A DNA stretch of 64,000 nt from NCBI GenBank assembly GCA_900548385.1, contig URKJ01000014.1, forward strand, positions 27,398 to 91,397. Direction: 5' to 3'. The notes under the pieces are model-generated. The model saw nothing but the letters and a program-made list of their open reading frames with translations. It was not told where the DNA came from and did no database searches. Made by a program: the position numbers and the translations under genes. The stretch is from an uncultured bacterium. Lineage in GTDB: Bacteria > Verrucomicrobiota > Lentisphaeria > Victivallales > UBA1829. Shown in pieces: positions 43,627-51,995 of this stretch; positions within the stretch are counted from its first letter, which is position 1, and every line of letters begins with the position of its first letter.

Positions 43627-46600
43627 ATGGTACAGAAGTTCATCGAAAAGATCGAAAATCCGGCGGCACAATTCCGCGGAGCTCCGTTCTGGGCATGGAA
43701 CGGGAAACTCGAACCGGAAGAACTCCGCAGACAGATCCGGGACATGAAACGGATGGGACTCGGCGGATTCTTCATGCACTCCCGCGTCGGGCTCAATACA
43801 CCCTATCTCAGCGACGAGTGGTTTACCTGCATCCGCGCCTGCATTGACGAAGCCGGACAGCTTGGCATGAATGCATGGCTTTATGACGAGGACCGCTGGC
43901 CCTCCGGCGCGGCGGGCGGACTCGTCACCCGCGAACACCCGGAATTCCGGCGCCAACGGCTTCATTGCCAGCAACTTGCCGAACCCGTTTACGATGATGC
44001 GGATCTGGCATGGTTCGCCGCCAGACCGGACGGACGCGGCTTCAATGCTCCGCGGCGGCTCCGCAAAGGCGATACGCTTGCCGACGGCGAACAGTTTCTC
44101 CACTTTTATGTGGAAACGGAAGCCGACAACTCCTGGTATAACGGCGGCGGGTATCTTGACGTCTGCAACCCGGAAGCGGTCCGCAAATTCATCGAAGTAA
44201 CCCATGAAAAATATGCGGCGGAAATTTCCGGCGAATTCGGAAAAACGGTCCCCGGCATTTTCACCGATGAACCGAACTACTCCAACTGGACCGGTGCGGT
44301 GCCGGAAGAGACAAAGAAACGGTTCGGCTATGACATTCTGGATCATCTGCCGGAACTCTTCTTCAACATTGACGGGAACTGCTGTTCGCGAATCCGTCTC
44401 AACCATTTTGAACTGATGACCGGTCTTTTCGTCAATTCGTTCTCCAGACAGATCGGCGAATGGTGCGGTCGGCACGGCCTCCAGTTCACCGGACACGCCC
44501 TTTGCGAAGACAACGTAATTGACCAGAGTCACTGCGTCGGCTCCGCAATGCGGTTCTATGAATACATGCAGGCTCCGGGCATCGACCTGCTCACCGAGCA
44601 CTGGACGATCTATGATACAGCCAAACAATGCGTCTCCGTGGCGCACCAGTTCGGACGCAAAACCCGCCTCAGCGAAACCTACGGCTGCACCGGCTGGGAT
44701 TTTCCGTTCATGGGACACAAAGCGCTCGGCGACTGGCAGGCGGCACTCGGAATCAATCTGCGCTGTCAGCATCTCGCATGGTACACGATGGAGGCGGAAG
44801 CAAAACGCGACTATCCGGCGAGCATCTCGTATCAGTCGCCCTGGTACAAATACTACCCGGTCGTGGAGGATTACTACGCCCGTCTCGGAGCAGCGCTGTC
44901 CGAAGGGGAGGAGCTGCGGGATCTGCTTGTCGTCCATCCGATCGAATCCACCTGGTTCGGCCCCACCTATCACACGATGACTCCGGCGGAAAAAGAGGCG
45001 GAAAATGAACGTCTGATCGCGGTCCGCTGCGCACTGCTGAAAGAAAACATCGACTTCGATTACGGCGACGAGGAAATGATGTCCCGCCATGCCCGCGTCT
45101 CCGGGAAGACATTCTCCATTGCCGAAGCCGATTACAAAGCGGTCGTGCTGCCGCGCATGAGAACAATCCGGACAACGACGCTGAATCTGCTGAAAACGTT
45201 CGCAGAAAACGGCGGAAAGGTCGTCTACGTCGGTGAAATCCCGCAGTATGCGGACGGGCTGAAATCGGAACGGACGGCGGAAATCTACAAACTCTTCACC
45301 CCGGCGACCGAAAACACTCTGGCGGAAGCGGTGGCTCCGGTCGTCCGCAATGTCTCCATTCAGGCGGACGGACGGGAAATCGACCCGGTTCTCTCCTCCA
45401 TACATCAGTCGGATGACTTTTCCACACTGTTTCTCTGCAATACCGGCATGAATCAGACAACCGCCCAGTATTCCGCTCCGCTCTCCCGCGACCGCACACT
45501 CGCGTTCCCGTCCGCACGGATCGCATGGAAACTGCCGGAAAACCGGAGCATCTGCGAACTGAATCTGCGGACCGGGGAACGGTTCGCCGTAGAAGCGGTA
45601 TACAAAAACGGATGGATGACCTTTGAAACTTCATTTGCTCCATTGGAAAGCCGTCTGTTCATCGCCTCCTCCTCCCCCATCGCCACAGCGGAACGGAAGC
45701 AGAGCGTCAAAACCGTACACACGCTCACCCTCCCCTCCACCGGCTGGGAAGCCGTGACGGACGACCCGAATGTCTTCGTTCTTGATCATCCCGCCTATTC
45801 TGTAGACGGAAGCTGCTTCGCGCTTCCCGCATATGTCAACAAAGTGGACGATCATCTGCGGGAACTGCTCGGCAAACATCCGCGGACCGGACACATGTGT
45901 CAGCCGTGGTGCCGCCTTAAAGAGACTCCGGCGCGCACACTTGATCTTAAACTCCGTTACACATTCCAGTGCGATACGATCCCCGGCGAACTCTTCCTCG
46001 GCATTGAGCGCCCCGATCTTTACACCTATACGCTGAACGGCAGGGAATTTCAGCCGGAGGATGCCGGGTTCTGGTGCGACCGCTCCATGCGGAAACTCCC
46101 CATCCCGTCCGAACTCGTCTGTAAAGGCTCGAACACGCTGGAACTGCATTGCCCCGCTTATCACGAGCTCCTTCCCGGACTTGAAACGGTCTATCTGCTC
46201 GGCAGATTCGGAGTCTGCGGCGACACGCTTACCGCACAGCCGGAAACGCTGAACACCGGCGACTGGTGCACGCAGGGCTTCCAGAACTATGCGGGAAATC
46301 TGATCTACCGTACCACGTTCCGGAAACCGGAAACATCGGGTCCGGTCATCGTGGAGATTCCCGACTGGCGCGGCGTTGCGCTTTCGCTCCGGGTCAACGG
46401 TGGAAAGGAGCTGATGCTCCCATGGCCGCCGTTCTCCGCGGATATTTCCGCCGAACTGACCGAAGGCGACAACACCCTGGAAATCAAAGTTCTCGGTCAT
46501 CGCCGCAACTCCCACGGACCATTCTATCTCACGGAGAAATGGCCCTCGTGGACCGGTCCCGCCGAGTTCAAACAATACCGGGTCACGGACCGCCAGCTCG

Positions 46601-46641
46601 TTCCCTGCGGGCTGCTGGAAGCGCCGGTTTTAAGTTACTGA
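43627..46641 (+). CDS. GH106-like alpha-L-rhamnosidase family protein
   Basis: The 1004-residue protein starts with a TIM-barrel segment typical of the GH106 (alpha-L-rhamnosidase) group: AAQFRGAPFWAWNGKLEPEELRRQIRDMKRMGLGGFFMHSRVGL, YDEDRWPSGAAGG, GIFTDEPNYSNW and LSETYGCTGWDFPFMGHKALGDWQAALGINLRCQHLAWYTMEAEAKRDYP-like blocks. The C-terminal third has galactose-binding-like sandwiches (LEIKVLGHRRNSHGPFYL). Enzymes of this group remove L-rhamnose from pectic side chains and glycosides; the exact substrate here is inferred. No signal peptide is visible with the start at 43627, which has AAAGGA upstream. It is divergent from an AraC regulator. Confidence 0.82.
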   Translation: MVQKFIEKIENPAAQFRGAPFWAWNGKLEPEELRRQIRDMKRMGLGGFFMHSRVGLNTPYLSDEWFTCIRACIDEAGQLGMNAWLYDEDRWPSGAAGGLVTREHPEFRRQRLHCQQLAEPVYDDADLAWFAARPDGRGFNAPRRLRKGDTLADGEQFLHFYVETEADNSWYNGGGYLDVCNPEAVRKFIEVTHEKYAAEISGEFGKTVPGIFTDEPNYSNWTGAVPEETKKRFGYDILDHLPELFFNIDGNCCSRIRLNHFELMTGLFVNSFSRQIGEWCGRHGLQFTGHALCEDNVIDQSHCVGSAMRFYEYMQAPGIDLLTEHWTIYDTAKQCVSVAHQFGRKTRLSETYGCTGWDFPFMGHKALGDWQAALGINLRCQHLAWYTMEAEAKRDYPASISYQSPWYKYYPVVEDYYARLGAALSEGEELRDLLVVHPIESTWFGPTYHTMTPAEKEAENERLIAVRCALLKENIDFDYGDEEMMSRHARVSGKTFSIAEADYKAVVLPRMRTIRTTTLNLLKTFAENGGKVVYVGEIPQYADGLKSERTAEIYKLFTPATENTLAEAVAPVVRNVSIQADGREIDPVLSSIHQSDDFSTLFLCNTGMNQTTAQYSAPLSRDRTLAFPSARIAWKLPENRSICELNLRTGERFAVEAVYKNGWMTFETSFAPLESRLFIASSSPIATAERKQSVKTVHTLTLPSTGWEAVTDDPNVFVLDHPAYSVDGSCFALPAYVNKVDDHLRELLGKHPRTGHMCQPWCRLKETPARTLDLKLRYTFQCDTIPGELFLGIERPDLYTYTLNGREFQPEDAGFWCDRSMRKLPIPSELVCKGSNTLELHCPAYHELLPGLETVYLLGRFGVCGDTLTAQPETLNTGDWCTQGFQNYAGNLIYRTTFRKPETSGPVIVEIPDWRGVALSLRVNGGKELMLPWPPFSADISAELTEGDNTLEIKVLGHRRNSHGPFYLTEKWPSWTGPAEFKQYRVTDRQLVPCGLLEAPVLSY

Positions 46642-46652
46642 TTCCCAAACGG

Positions 46653-46683
46653 AACGGGCGGTCTTTGAACCGCCCGTTTCTCC
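46653..46683. terminator. Intrinsic terminator after the GH106-like gene
   Basis: AACGGGCGGT-CTTTGA-ACCGCCCGTT is a perfect ten-pair stem 11 bases after the stop, followed by TCTCCT. It sits between converging genes and may serve both. Confidence 0.7.
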
Positions 46684-46699
46684 TGTCCGGCACCCCGGT

Positions 46700-47638
46700 T
46701 CACAACTCCCGGAAAAAGGCGCATGCCAGATTGAAACGGCAGAAACGGCAAAGTTCGGGAACTCCGCATTCGGGAAAGTCGGCAAAATAAACCACGTTCC
46801 CCGGACGGATCTTCGCCCGCATACGGACAATGCTCTCCGCCATCAGTTCCTCCGCACGGTCGGCACTGCCGGAATACTCGTAACAATTCCATCTTCCCCG
46901 CTCCGGGGCAAAAAAGAAACTGGCAGTCCTGTTCTCTCCGAACGATTCCCGCACATACCAGGCGAACAGATCCGCGCCCGTCTGAAAAATCACCGGTTCC
47001 GCCTCCTGGAAAGAAAAACGCAGAGAACAGCGCATTCCCGGCTCGCTCCAGAAAATCCCCGGATTGCTCCAGATGCGGACGCGGTCAAAGTAACACTCGT
47101 AAACCTGATTCCGGTTGATCCGGTTCGGACGCTGAAAGTGTACCGCCGAAACCGGAAGCTGAGTCGAAAAACAAAATGTCAGCGCTTCCGCCAGATCGTG
47201 ACGCGCTTTCCGGAAAAGATCGTCCGGCGGAAGTTCAAAATCCGGAAACGGCAGATAACCGGGAGCTCCGGAAGCGGCTTCCGCAGTTTTCCGCGTGAGC
47301 TGTCCGAACAGAAATTCTTCCAGACGGCGGCGGAATGCGCGCAAGCGCATCGTCTCCGGAATGAAACGGACACGGTCAAGAACCGTCTTCCACGCCTCGT
47401 CCATCAAGTCGCCGAGCCACTCGGTATAAAGTTTTGTCTTCTTGCCGCGATATACCGCCGCGACAAGCGAATCGGCGTAACGGTCCCAACCGCCCTGCGC
47501 GGCATAATAATGCAGAAAATATTCCCGCTCACAGCGGAGAAACCGCAAATGCCGCGTCAGAGACCAGGAAAATTCCGTACAGGGAAGCTCCTCCGAAAAT
47601 TCAGACGCGGCAGTTACTTCGCGCCTGAAATCCCTCAT
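46700..47638 (-). CDS. PD-(D/E)XK-like protein with Cas4/AddB-type Fe-S cysteines
   Basis: The 312-residue protein has the frame of a RecB/Cas4-type nuclease with an iron-sulfur staple: a first Cys in LRFLRCEREYFLHYYAAQGG near residue 36 and the C-terminal trio ELCRFCRFNLACAFF (C-x2-C-x5-C) at the very end, the AddB and Cas4 pattern. In the middle the expected GxxD and (D/E)xK motifs are not intact: YFDRVRI and EPVIFQTGA stand where GRIDRID and VVDYKTG would be. So I infer a DNA-binding protein that lost nuclease activity, or a very divergent site. It overlaps sppA by four bases and is the last gene of the gltX run. Confidence 0.68.
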   Translation of the reverse strand: MRDFRREVTAASEFSEELPCTEFSWSLTRHLRFLRCEREYFLHYYAAQGGWDRYADSLVAAVYRGKKTKLYTEWLGDLMDEAWKTVLDRVRFIPETMRLRAFRRRLEEFLFGQLTRKTAEAASGAPGYLPFPDFELPPDDLFRKARHDLAEALTFCFSTQLPVSAVHFQRPNRINRNQVYECYFDRVRIWSNPGIFWSEPGMRCSLRFSFQEAEPVIFQTGADLFAWYVRESFGENRTASFFFAPERGRWNCYEYSGSADRAEELMAESIVRMRAKIRPGNVVYFADFPECGVPELCRFCRFNLACAFFREL

Positions 47639-48717
47639 TGCAGATAATCCTGCGGAAGGAAGTAAAGACAGCCGCGCGGCAGCCGGGGTTCCGTCAGGCC
47701 GGGCACGTTCAGGCGGAGCGCCTTATGTGCATTCGCTTCCGTTCCAAAGAGGAAGTTGAAAAACGAATTGTTGCGTTTGTAACGCACGACTTTCAACGAA
47801 CCGGGCTGACATCCCGCAAGTTTTTCCGCTTTGGCAACCGCTTCCGGCATTCTGCCGAGCTCATCCACGAGTCCGAGTTTCAACGCTTTTGAACCGTGGA
47901 AAATACGTCCGTCGCCGATCTCCGTTGTGCGGATCTTCTCCGCCGGAATCCGGCGTCCGGCGGCAACCAGACGGACGAACTCCGAATAGCACTCATCGAC
48001 CAGAGACTGCACCAGCGCGATCTCTTCCGGCGTCCGCGGACGCGCCCCGTTCAGCATGTCTTTCATCTTTCCGGATTTGTAAACCTCCGACTGCACGCCG
48101 ACCTTATCAAGCAGAGCCTTGTAGTTATAGGTTGAAATGATCACGCCGATGCTCCCGGTCATCGTCAGACGGCTGGCCACGATCCAGTCACATGCGACAG
48201 CCGCATAGTATCCGCCGCTCGCCGCCATGGAGTTCATCAGCGCCACGACCGGTTTGCTTTTCCTCACCTGCATCACCGCGGCATGAATATCATCCGACGC
48301 GGTCACTTCGCCGCCGGGGGTATTCAGATTCAGAATCACGGCCCGGACCTCCGGATCCTTCTCCGCTTTCTTCAGCTGACGGCAGATCAGTGCGGAATCC
48401 GCATTTTCACTGTAACCGCCATTCTCATTGAGAATGACCCCGCAGACGTCAATCACTGCGATCTTGCCCTGCGTCATCTGCCGGTCGACGACAAATTCGT
48501 CTTCATCCTCCGTATCGTTGCTTTTCAGGCGTTCGGACCATACGGTGATACTCCCGTTGAAAGTCCATACGGCAGCCAGAAGCAGGAGCAGCAGAACAGC
48601 AAAAACGGCGAAACAGCCAAACAGACAGCCGAAACAACCGCTCCGCTTCTTCTGAACTTGAGGAAAAACCTGTGTCTTTTCCGGCGACGGCTCAATAACG
48701 ATCGGTTCCTGTTCCAT
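47635..48717 (-). CDS. sppA: Signal peptide peptidase SppA
   Basis: SppA is a membrane serine protease that degrades cleaved signal peptides. The 360-residue protein has a cytoplasmic start, one membrane anchor at about residues 32-53 (very Leu-rich, with cysteines in SGCFGCLFGC just before), and the S49 protease domain: VILNLNTPGGEVTASDDI, NSMAASGGYYAA with the nucleophile Ser167, MTGSIGVI, and YKSGKMKDM, whose Lys219 lies 52 residues on, matching the Ser-Lys spacing of the short Bacillus form. The protein is the short, one-domain type. It follows the PfkB kinase by three bases and overlaps the next gene by four. Confidence 0.94.
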   Translation of the reverse strand: MEQEPIVIEPSPEKTQVFPQVQKKRSGCFGCLFGCFAVFAVLLLLLLAAVWTFNGSITVWSERLKSNDTEDEDEFVVDRQMTQGKIAVIDVCGVILNENGGYSENADSALICRQLKKAEKDPEVRAVILNLNTPGGEVTASDDIHAAVMQVRKSKPVVALMNSMAASGGYYAAVACDWIVASRLTMTGSIGVIISTYNYKALLDKVGVQSEVYKSGKMKDMLNGARPRTPEEIALVQSLVDECYSEFVRLVAAGRRIPAEKIRTTEIGDGRIFHGSKALKLGLVDELGRMPEAVAKAEKLAGCQPGSLKVVRYKRNNSFFNFLFGTEANAHKALRLNVPGLTEPRLPRGCLYFLPQDYLQ

Positions 48718-48720
48718 GAT

Positions 48721-49659
48721 TCATATCCTTTCCATTGTGATCGGTCGATACAGTTCCCGCGCCACGGCGGGATCGAAAAACGCCGGTTCCAGCGTCATGC
48801 AGCTGGCACTTGCCGCGGCAAGCCCCTGTGCAAACGCTTCCGGAAGCGGCATCCGTTCCAGATACCCGGAAAACAAAACCGCTCCGCAGGTGTCCCCCGC
48901 GCCGATCGGATTCCGGCAGGACTCCAGTTTCGGAACGGAAATGCGGAAAGTTCCATCGGATGAAGAGAGCAGCGCGTCTCCGGCGCCGTCCGTCACCGCC
49001 AGAACGGCAATCCCGTGCGCTTCCCGGAACTCCCGCATATTCTCCGGCGTCGGCATTTGACAGCCCGACAGCTCGAAAAGTTCCTCGCGGTTGATCTTCA
49101 GAAATGCAAGTCCCTGCGACAATACTTCCCGCATATCCCGAAACGCATCCAGCAGCACGGGAATTCCCCGTCTGCGGGCAAGGCGGACGGCGTCGCAGTA
49201 AAACTCCGGAGTAATTCCCGGCGGGCAGGTGCCGCAGATTGCAAGCCCCTGATAATCCGGGAGCTGCTTTTCCAGCGCCTCGAACAGACGGTCATATTCC
49301 TGTCGGGAAAGCGGCGCCGCGGGTTCGATCACCTCGGTAGCGGTCCCGGCGGTTCCGCACAACAGAGTCGAACAGGTGCGCGTACAGCTTTTCACGGGAA
49401 CCGTCACCGCGGGAATTCCCTCTGCGGCAAGTCCGGAAGCAACCAGTTCCCCGATCACTCCGCCGAGCGGCTGAAGAACCACACACTCCGCATGTCCCCA
49501 GGTCCGGACGGCACGGGCGAAATTGATCCCTTTTCCCGAAGCGACCGCGTAGGATTCCGCCGACCGGTTCACCGCACCAAGACGGAGATGGTCAAACAGG
49601 ATTGTTTTCTGATAAGCGGGATTCAATCCCAGGGCAAGGATCCGGTTCGCTTTCCTCAT
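48721..49659 (-). CDS. PfkB-family sugar kinase, 1-phosphofructokinase/LacC-like
   Basis: The 312-residue protein begins ILALGLNPAYQKTILFDHL, the LacC/FruK start, and has ASGKGINFARAVRTWGH, the substrate-binding GxGxN stretch, and NPIGAGDTCGAVLFSGYL, with the catalytic Asp in GAGD. Members phosphorylate fructose 1-phosphate or tagatose 6-phosphate. No PTS or fructose genes are beside it, so the substrate is open. I start at ATG 49659, which has GGGAGGC upstream; ATG 49710 would overlap the preceding gene. It sits 14 bases after the CDC123-like gene in the same run. Confidence 0.88.
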   Translation of the reverse strand: MRKANRILALGLNPAYQKTILFDHLRLGAVNRSAESYAVASGKGINFARAVRTWGHAECVVLQPLGGVIGELVASGLAAEGIPAVTVPVKSCTRTCSTLLCGTAGTATEVIEPAAPLSRQEYDRLFEALEKQLPDYQGLAICGTCPPGITPEFYCDAVRLARRRGIPVLLDAFRDMREVLSQGLAFLKINREELFELSGCQMPTPENMREFREAHGIAVLAVTDGAGDALLSSSDGTFRISVPKLESCRNPIGAGDTCGAVLFSGYLERMPLPEAFAQGLAAASASCMTLEPAFFDPAVARELYRPITMERI

Positions 49660-49673
49660 CGGGAACGCCTCCC

Positions 49674-50396
49674 TCAGAATGAAACGTTCACATCCCCGGA
49701 GATCATGCACGGCGGGGGAACCAGCAGACAGCCGAGCGGCTCCGTAATCTCGCGGTTCCAGTCGCGGAACATCAGCGGATCAGTCGGATCGCCCCACGGA
49801 TTCAGATCCAGCACAATCACTTTCCGGTTGCAGGTAATGTAAATATCCACGGTAAGCGTATCGACCGGAAGCGCACTTTTGATCTCGTCGAAAAAGCGGA
49901 GCGCAACATTCCAGTAATCCTCCTGACGGCGTACCAGGCGGCGGAAATGGCGGATCAGAAAACGCTGGCTCATCGCGACAAGCTGTCCATTCCGGATAAA
50001 CAGACGGTATTCGCGGGGAATGTCGAAGACACGGAAGCCGCGCACGCAGACGCACTGGACGTCTCCGGCAGCGGCAAGCGCGCGGATCTTGGCACTTCCG
50101 GCAAGGGAAATCCACGCGCTCGACGCGGAAACCACCGACCCGCGTTTGGAAGAAAGAAAACGCGGCGAATCGGTCGGCGCGGCAAAATCGGTCGAAACGA
50201 AATGCTTGCCGCGGAACGGGCGCATCGCCTCGGAAATCCGCCGGATTGCGGAATCCGCATATTTACCGGCATACTCGCCTTTGGCAAGCGCCTCAATCTC
50301 CGGATCGCGCAGAAACGCAAACGTCGCCGGCATCGAACAGTGGGCAAACAGCGGATAATAATTCTGTACCCGGAACACATCTTTGGCATCGGACAT
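49674..50396 (-). CDS. CDC123/D123-like ATP-grasp protein
   Basis: The 240-residue protein matches the D123 family along its length: STDFAAPTDSPRFL (compare the eukaryotic PKLNWSAPRDA block), EYRLFIRNGQLVAMSQRFLIRHF (FRCFVKENKLIGISQRDY) and VDIYITCNRKVIVLDLNPWGDPTDPLMF (FDIYxxxxGKVWLIDFNPFGEVTDSLLF). In eukaryotes CDC123 is an ATP-grasp protein that assembles initiation factor eIF2. Bacterial members exist and have no known job. The Asp and Asn of LDLNPWG are the expected Mg-ATP ligands. Its neighbours are def and gltX on one side and pfkB and sppA on the other. Confidence 0.8.
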   Translation of the reverse strand: MSDAKDVFRVQNYYPLFAHCSMPATFAFLRDPEIEALAKGEYAGKYADSAIRRISEAMRPFRGKHFVSTDFAAPTDSPRFLSSKRGSVVSASSAWISLAGSAKIRALAAAGDVQCVCVRGFRVFDIPREYRLFIRNGQLVAMSQRFLIRHFRRLVRRQEDYWNVALRFFDEIKSALPVDTLTVDIYITCNRKVIVLDLNPWGDPTDPLMFRDWNREITEPLGCLLVPPPCMISGDVNVSF

Positions 50397-50411
50397 GGGA
50401 AGCCTCCTTGA

Positions 50412-51356
50412 TTAATAAAAATCCTCGTCATCTTCCGGCGGAGGCGGCGGATTCAAATGACGGTAAACCGCCGAAAACGCCAACATCTGGTAGATGAAAA
50501 AGGTGATAAGAAACACGGTCTGAAATCCGAAAAACGGCAGAGAAAGCGCCGTAAACAGCGACGCGATGATCAACGGCGGAAACGCCGCATACACCATAAT
50601 CGTCATCAGACGCGGAAACGCGAGCCGTTTCGCCCCTTTCGGCGTAAACAGGCTCTGGGCCGCGGCAAACAGAAACGTAATCATCAGCGACGAGAAAAAC
50701 AATCCGGCAAACGCGGTAACCCCGATGAAAACATGACAGGCGGAAGAAATTGCCGCAACCGTCTCCGGAACCGGAAAGACCAGCGGTTTCTCCGCCCCTT
50801 CCGGCGGCTTCTCCCCGCCATAATAGTTCTTCTGGACATAACGTTCAATTTCCGGAGCGGAAAGCGGTGCGGAAGAAATCCCGTTCAGGGACGGAACCAA
50901 TGCAAGGGCCGTCCGGGACGGCAGAGGCATCGGAATCAGCACATAACCAGCCGTTTCACCCTCCACGGCGCCCCAGAGCAGAAAACCGCGCGGAGTCCAG
51001 ATAATTCCCGTCCGTTCCCGCCACCGGTCCATATTTTTCAAAGCCGCTGCGGAGTCCGGCAGATAATCCAGACGCAGCGACCGGGTCAGAATAAACGATT
51101 TCGCCTGTTTTGCGTTTTTCTCCGGCAGAACCGTTCCGTCCCGGATCACCACCGACCCGAACTGTCCGGTAAGAGCCCTGGAAATCACCCGTTCCGGTTC
51201 CCGGAAATCGGCGATCCGGAATGCGGAAATCACCAGTGCAAGCAAAACGCAGAGAAGCAATAAATGAAAGACCGCCCGGAACGGATTCCGGTTCATCAGC
51301 CCCGGAAACGCCGACGGCCCGGAGCAAACGGCAATGAGTGTGCGGAAAAACTGCAT
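50412..51356 (-). CDS. Multi-pass membrane protein, DUF1189-like
   Basis: The 314-residue protein has one membrane segment at about residues 30-47, an extracytoplasmic domain of about 160 residues, and three or four segments after residue 205, ending in a Pro-rich acidic tail (NPPPPPEDDEDFY). The layout and FFRTLI start recall DUF1189 proteins, but similarity is weak and I hold the name loosely. It lies three bases after def and 15 before the CDC123-like gene, without a clear ribosome site, suggesting coupling to def. Confidence 0.6.
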   Translation of the reverse strand: MQFFRTLIAVCSGPSAFPGLMNRNPFRAVFHLLLLCVLLALVISAFRIADFREPERVISRALTGQFGSVVIRDGTVLPEKNAKQAKSFILTRSLRLDYLPDSAAALKNMDRWRERTGIIWTPRGFLLWGAVEGETAGYVLIPMPLPSRTALALVPSLNGISSAPLSAPEIERYVQKNYYGGEKPPEGAEKPLVFPVPETVAAISSACHVFIGVTAFAGLFFSSLMITFLFAAAQSLFTPKGAKRLAFPRLMTIMVYAAFPPLIIASLFTALSLPFFGFQTVFLITFFIYQMLAFSAVYRHLNPPPPPEDDEDFY

Positions 51357-51359
51357 ACG

Positions 51360-51971
51360 TTATTGCTTTACCCGATTGATTTTAAAATTACGTTTCCCGG
51401 ATTTTTTCACGATCTTGTCGATCCCGCTTTTGATGGAAGAGAGATCCTCGTCTTTCAGGCGCTGGACGAACACGATCCCGTCCAGATGATCGTATTCGTG
51501 CTGAATCGCCCTGCCAAGCAGACCGCCGCATTCCAGACAGATCTCCTTGCCGCCGAGAATCTGCGCCTTCAGCACGACCGATGCCGGACGGGCCACCGGA
51601 GCGTAGAGTCCGGGAACACTGAGACATCCCTCTTCGCGCTCCTCGATCACTTCGCTGCGGGACACGATTTCCGGATTGACGAACACCAGCGGCATCTTCG
51701 GCAGCAGTTCCAGTTCTCCCGGAGAGCTGCCGCAGACCGGATTGCCGTTCTCGTCCTCCTGCATATAAACATGCAGGGCGAACATGCGCAACGGAACGCC
51801 GACCTGCGGCGCGGCAAGCCCGATTCCGTCGTTTTTATACATCGTTTCGATCATCTTTTCGCCGAGCTCGAACAGTTCGTCGTCGATCTTGCGGACGACT
51901 TTCGCTTTGGCGTTCAGAACGGAATCGCCAAGCAGACGAACCGGCAAAGTCTTTTTTCTTCTCTCAAACAT
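51360..51971 (-). CDS. def: Peptide deformylase
   Basis: Def removes the N-formyl group from new proteins. The 203-residue protein has all three motifs: GIGLAAPQVG (I), EGCLSVPGLYAPV (II, zinc Cys) and QHEYDHLDGIVFV (III, HExxH). The C-terminus has a basic tail (KKSGKRNFKINRVKQ) and there is a small insert EDENGNPVCGSSPGEL before motif II. It lies 24 bases after gltX and probably shares its transcript. Confidence 0.97.
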   Translation of the reverse strand: MFERRKKTLPVRLLGDSVLNAKAKVVRKIDDELFELGEKMIETMYKNDGIGLAAPQVGVPLRMFALHVYMQEDENGNPVCGSSPGELELLPKMPLVFVNPEIVSRSEVIEEREEGCLSVPGLYAPVARPASVVLKAQILGGKEICLECGGLLGRAIQHEYDHLDGIVFVQRLKDEDLSSIKSGIDKIVKKSGKRNFKINRVKQ

Positions 51972-51995
51972 AGTCAGCTCCGGTCTTGTTTTCCG

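Noticed and set aside
43453..43627. Extended N-terminus for the GH106-like gene starting at 43447
   Set aside because: The extra 60 residues lie in the AT-rich divergent promoter, have no ribosome site and do not resemble the family; AAAGGA supports the start at 43627.
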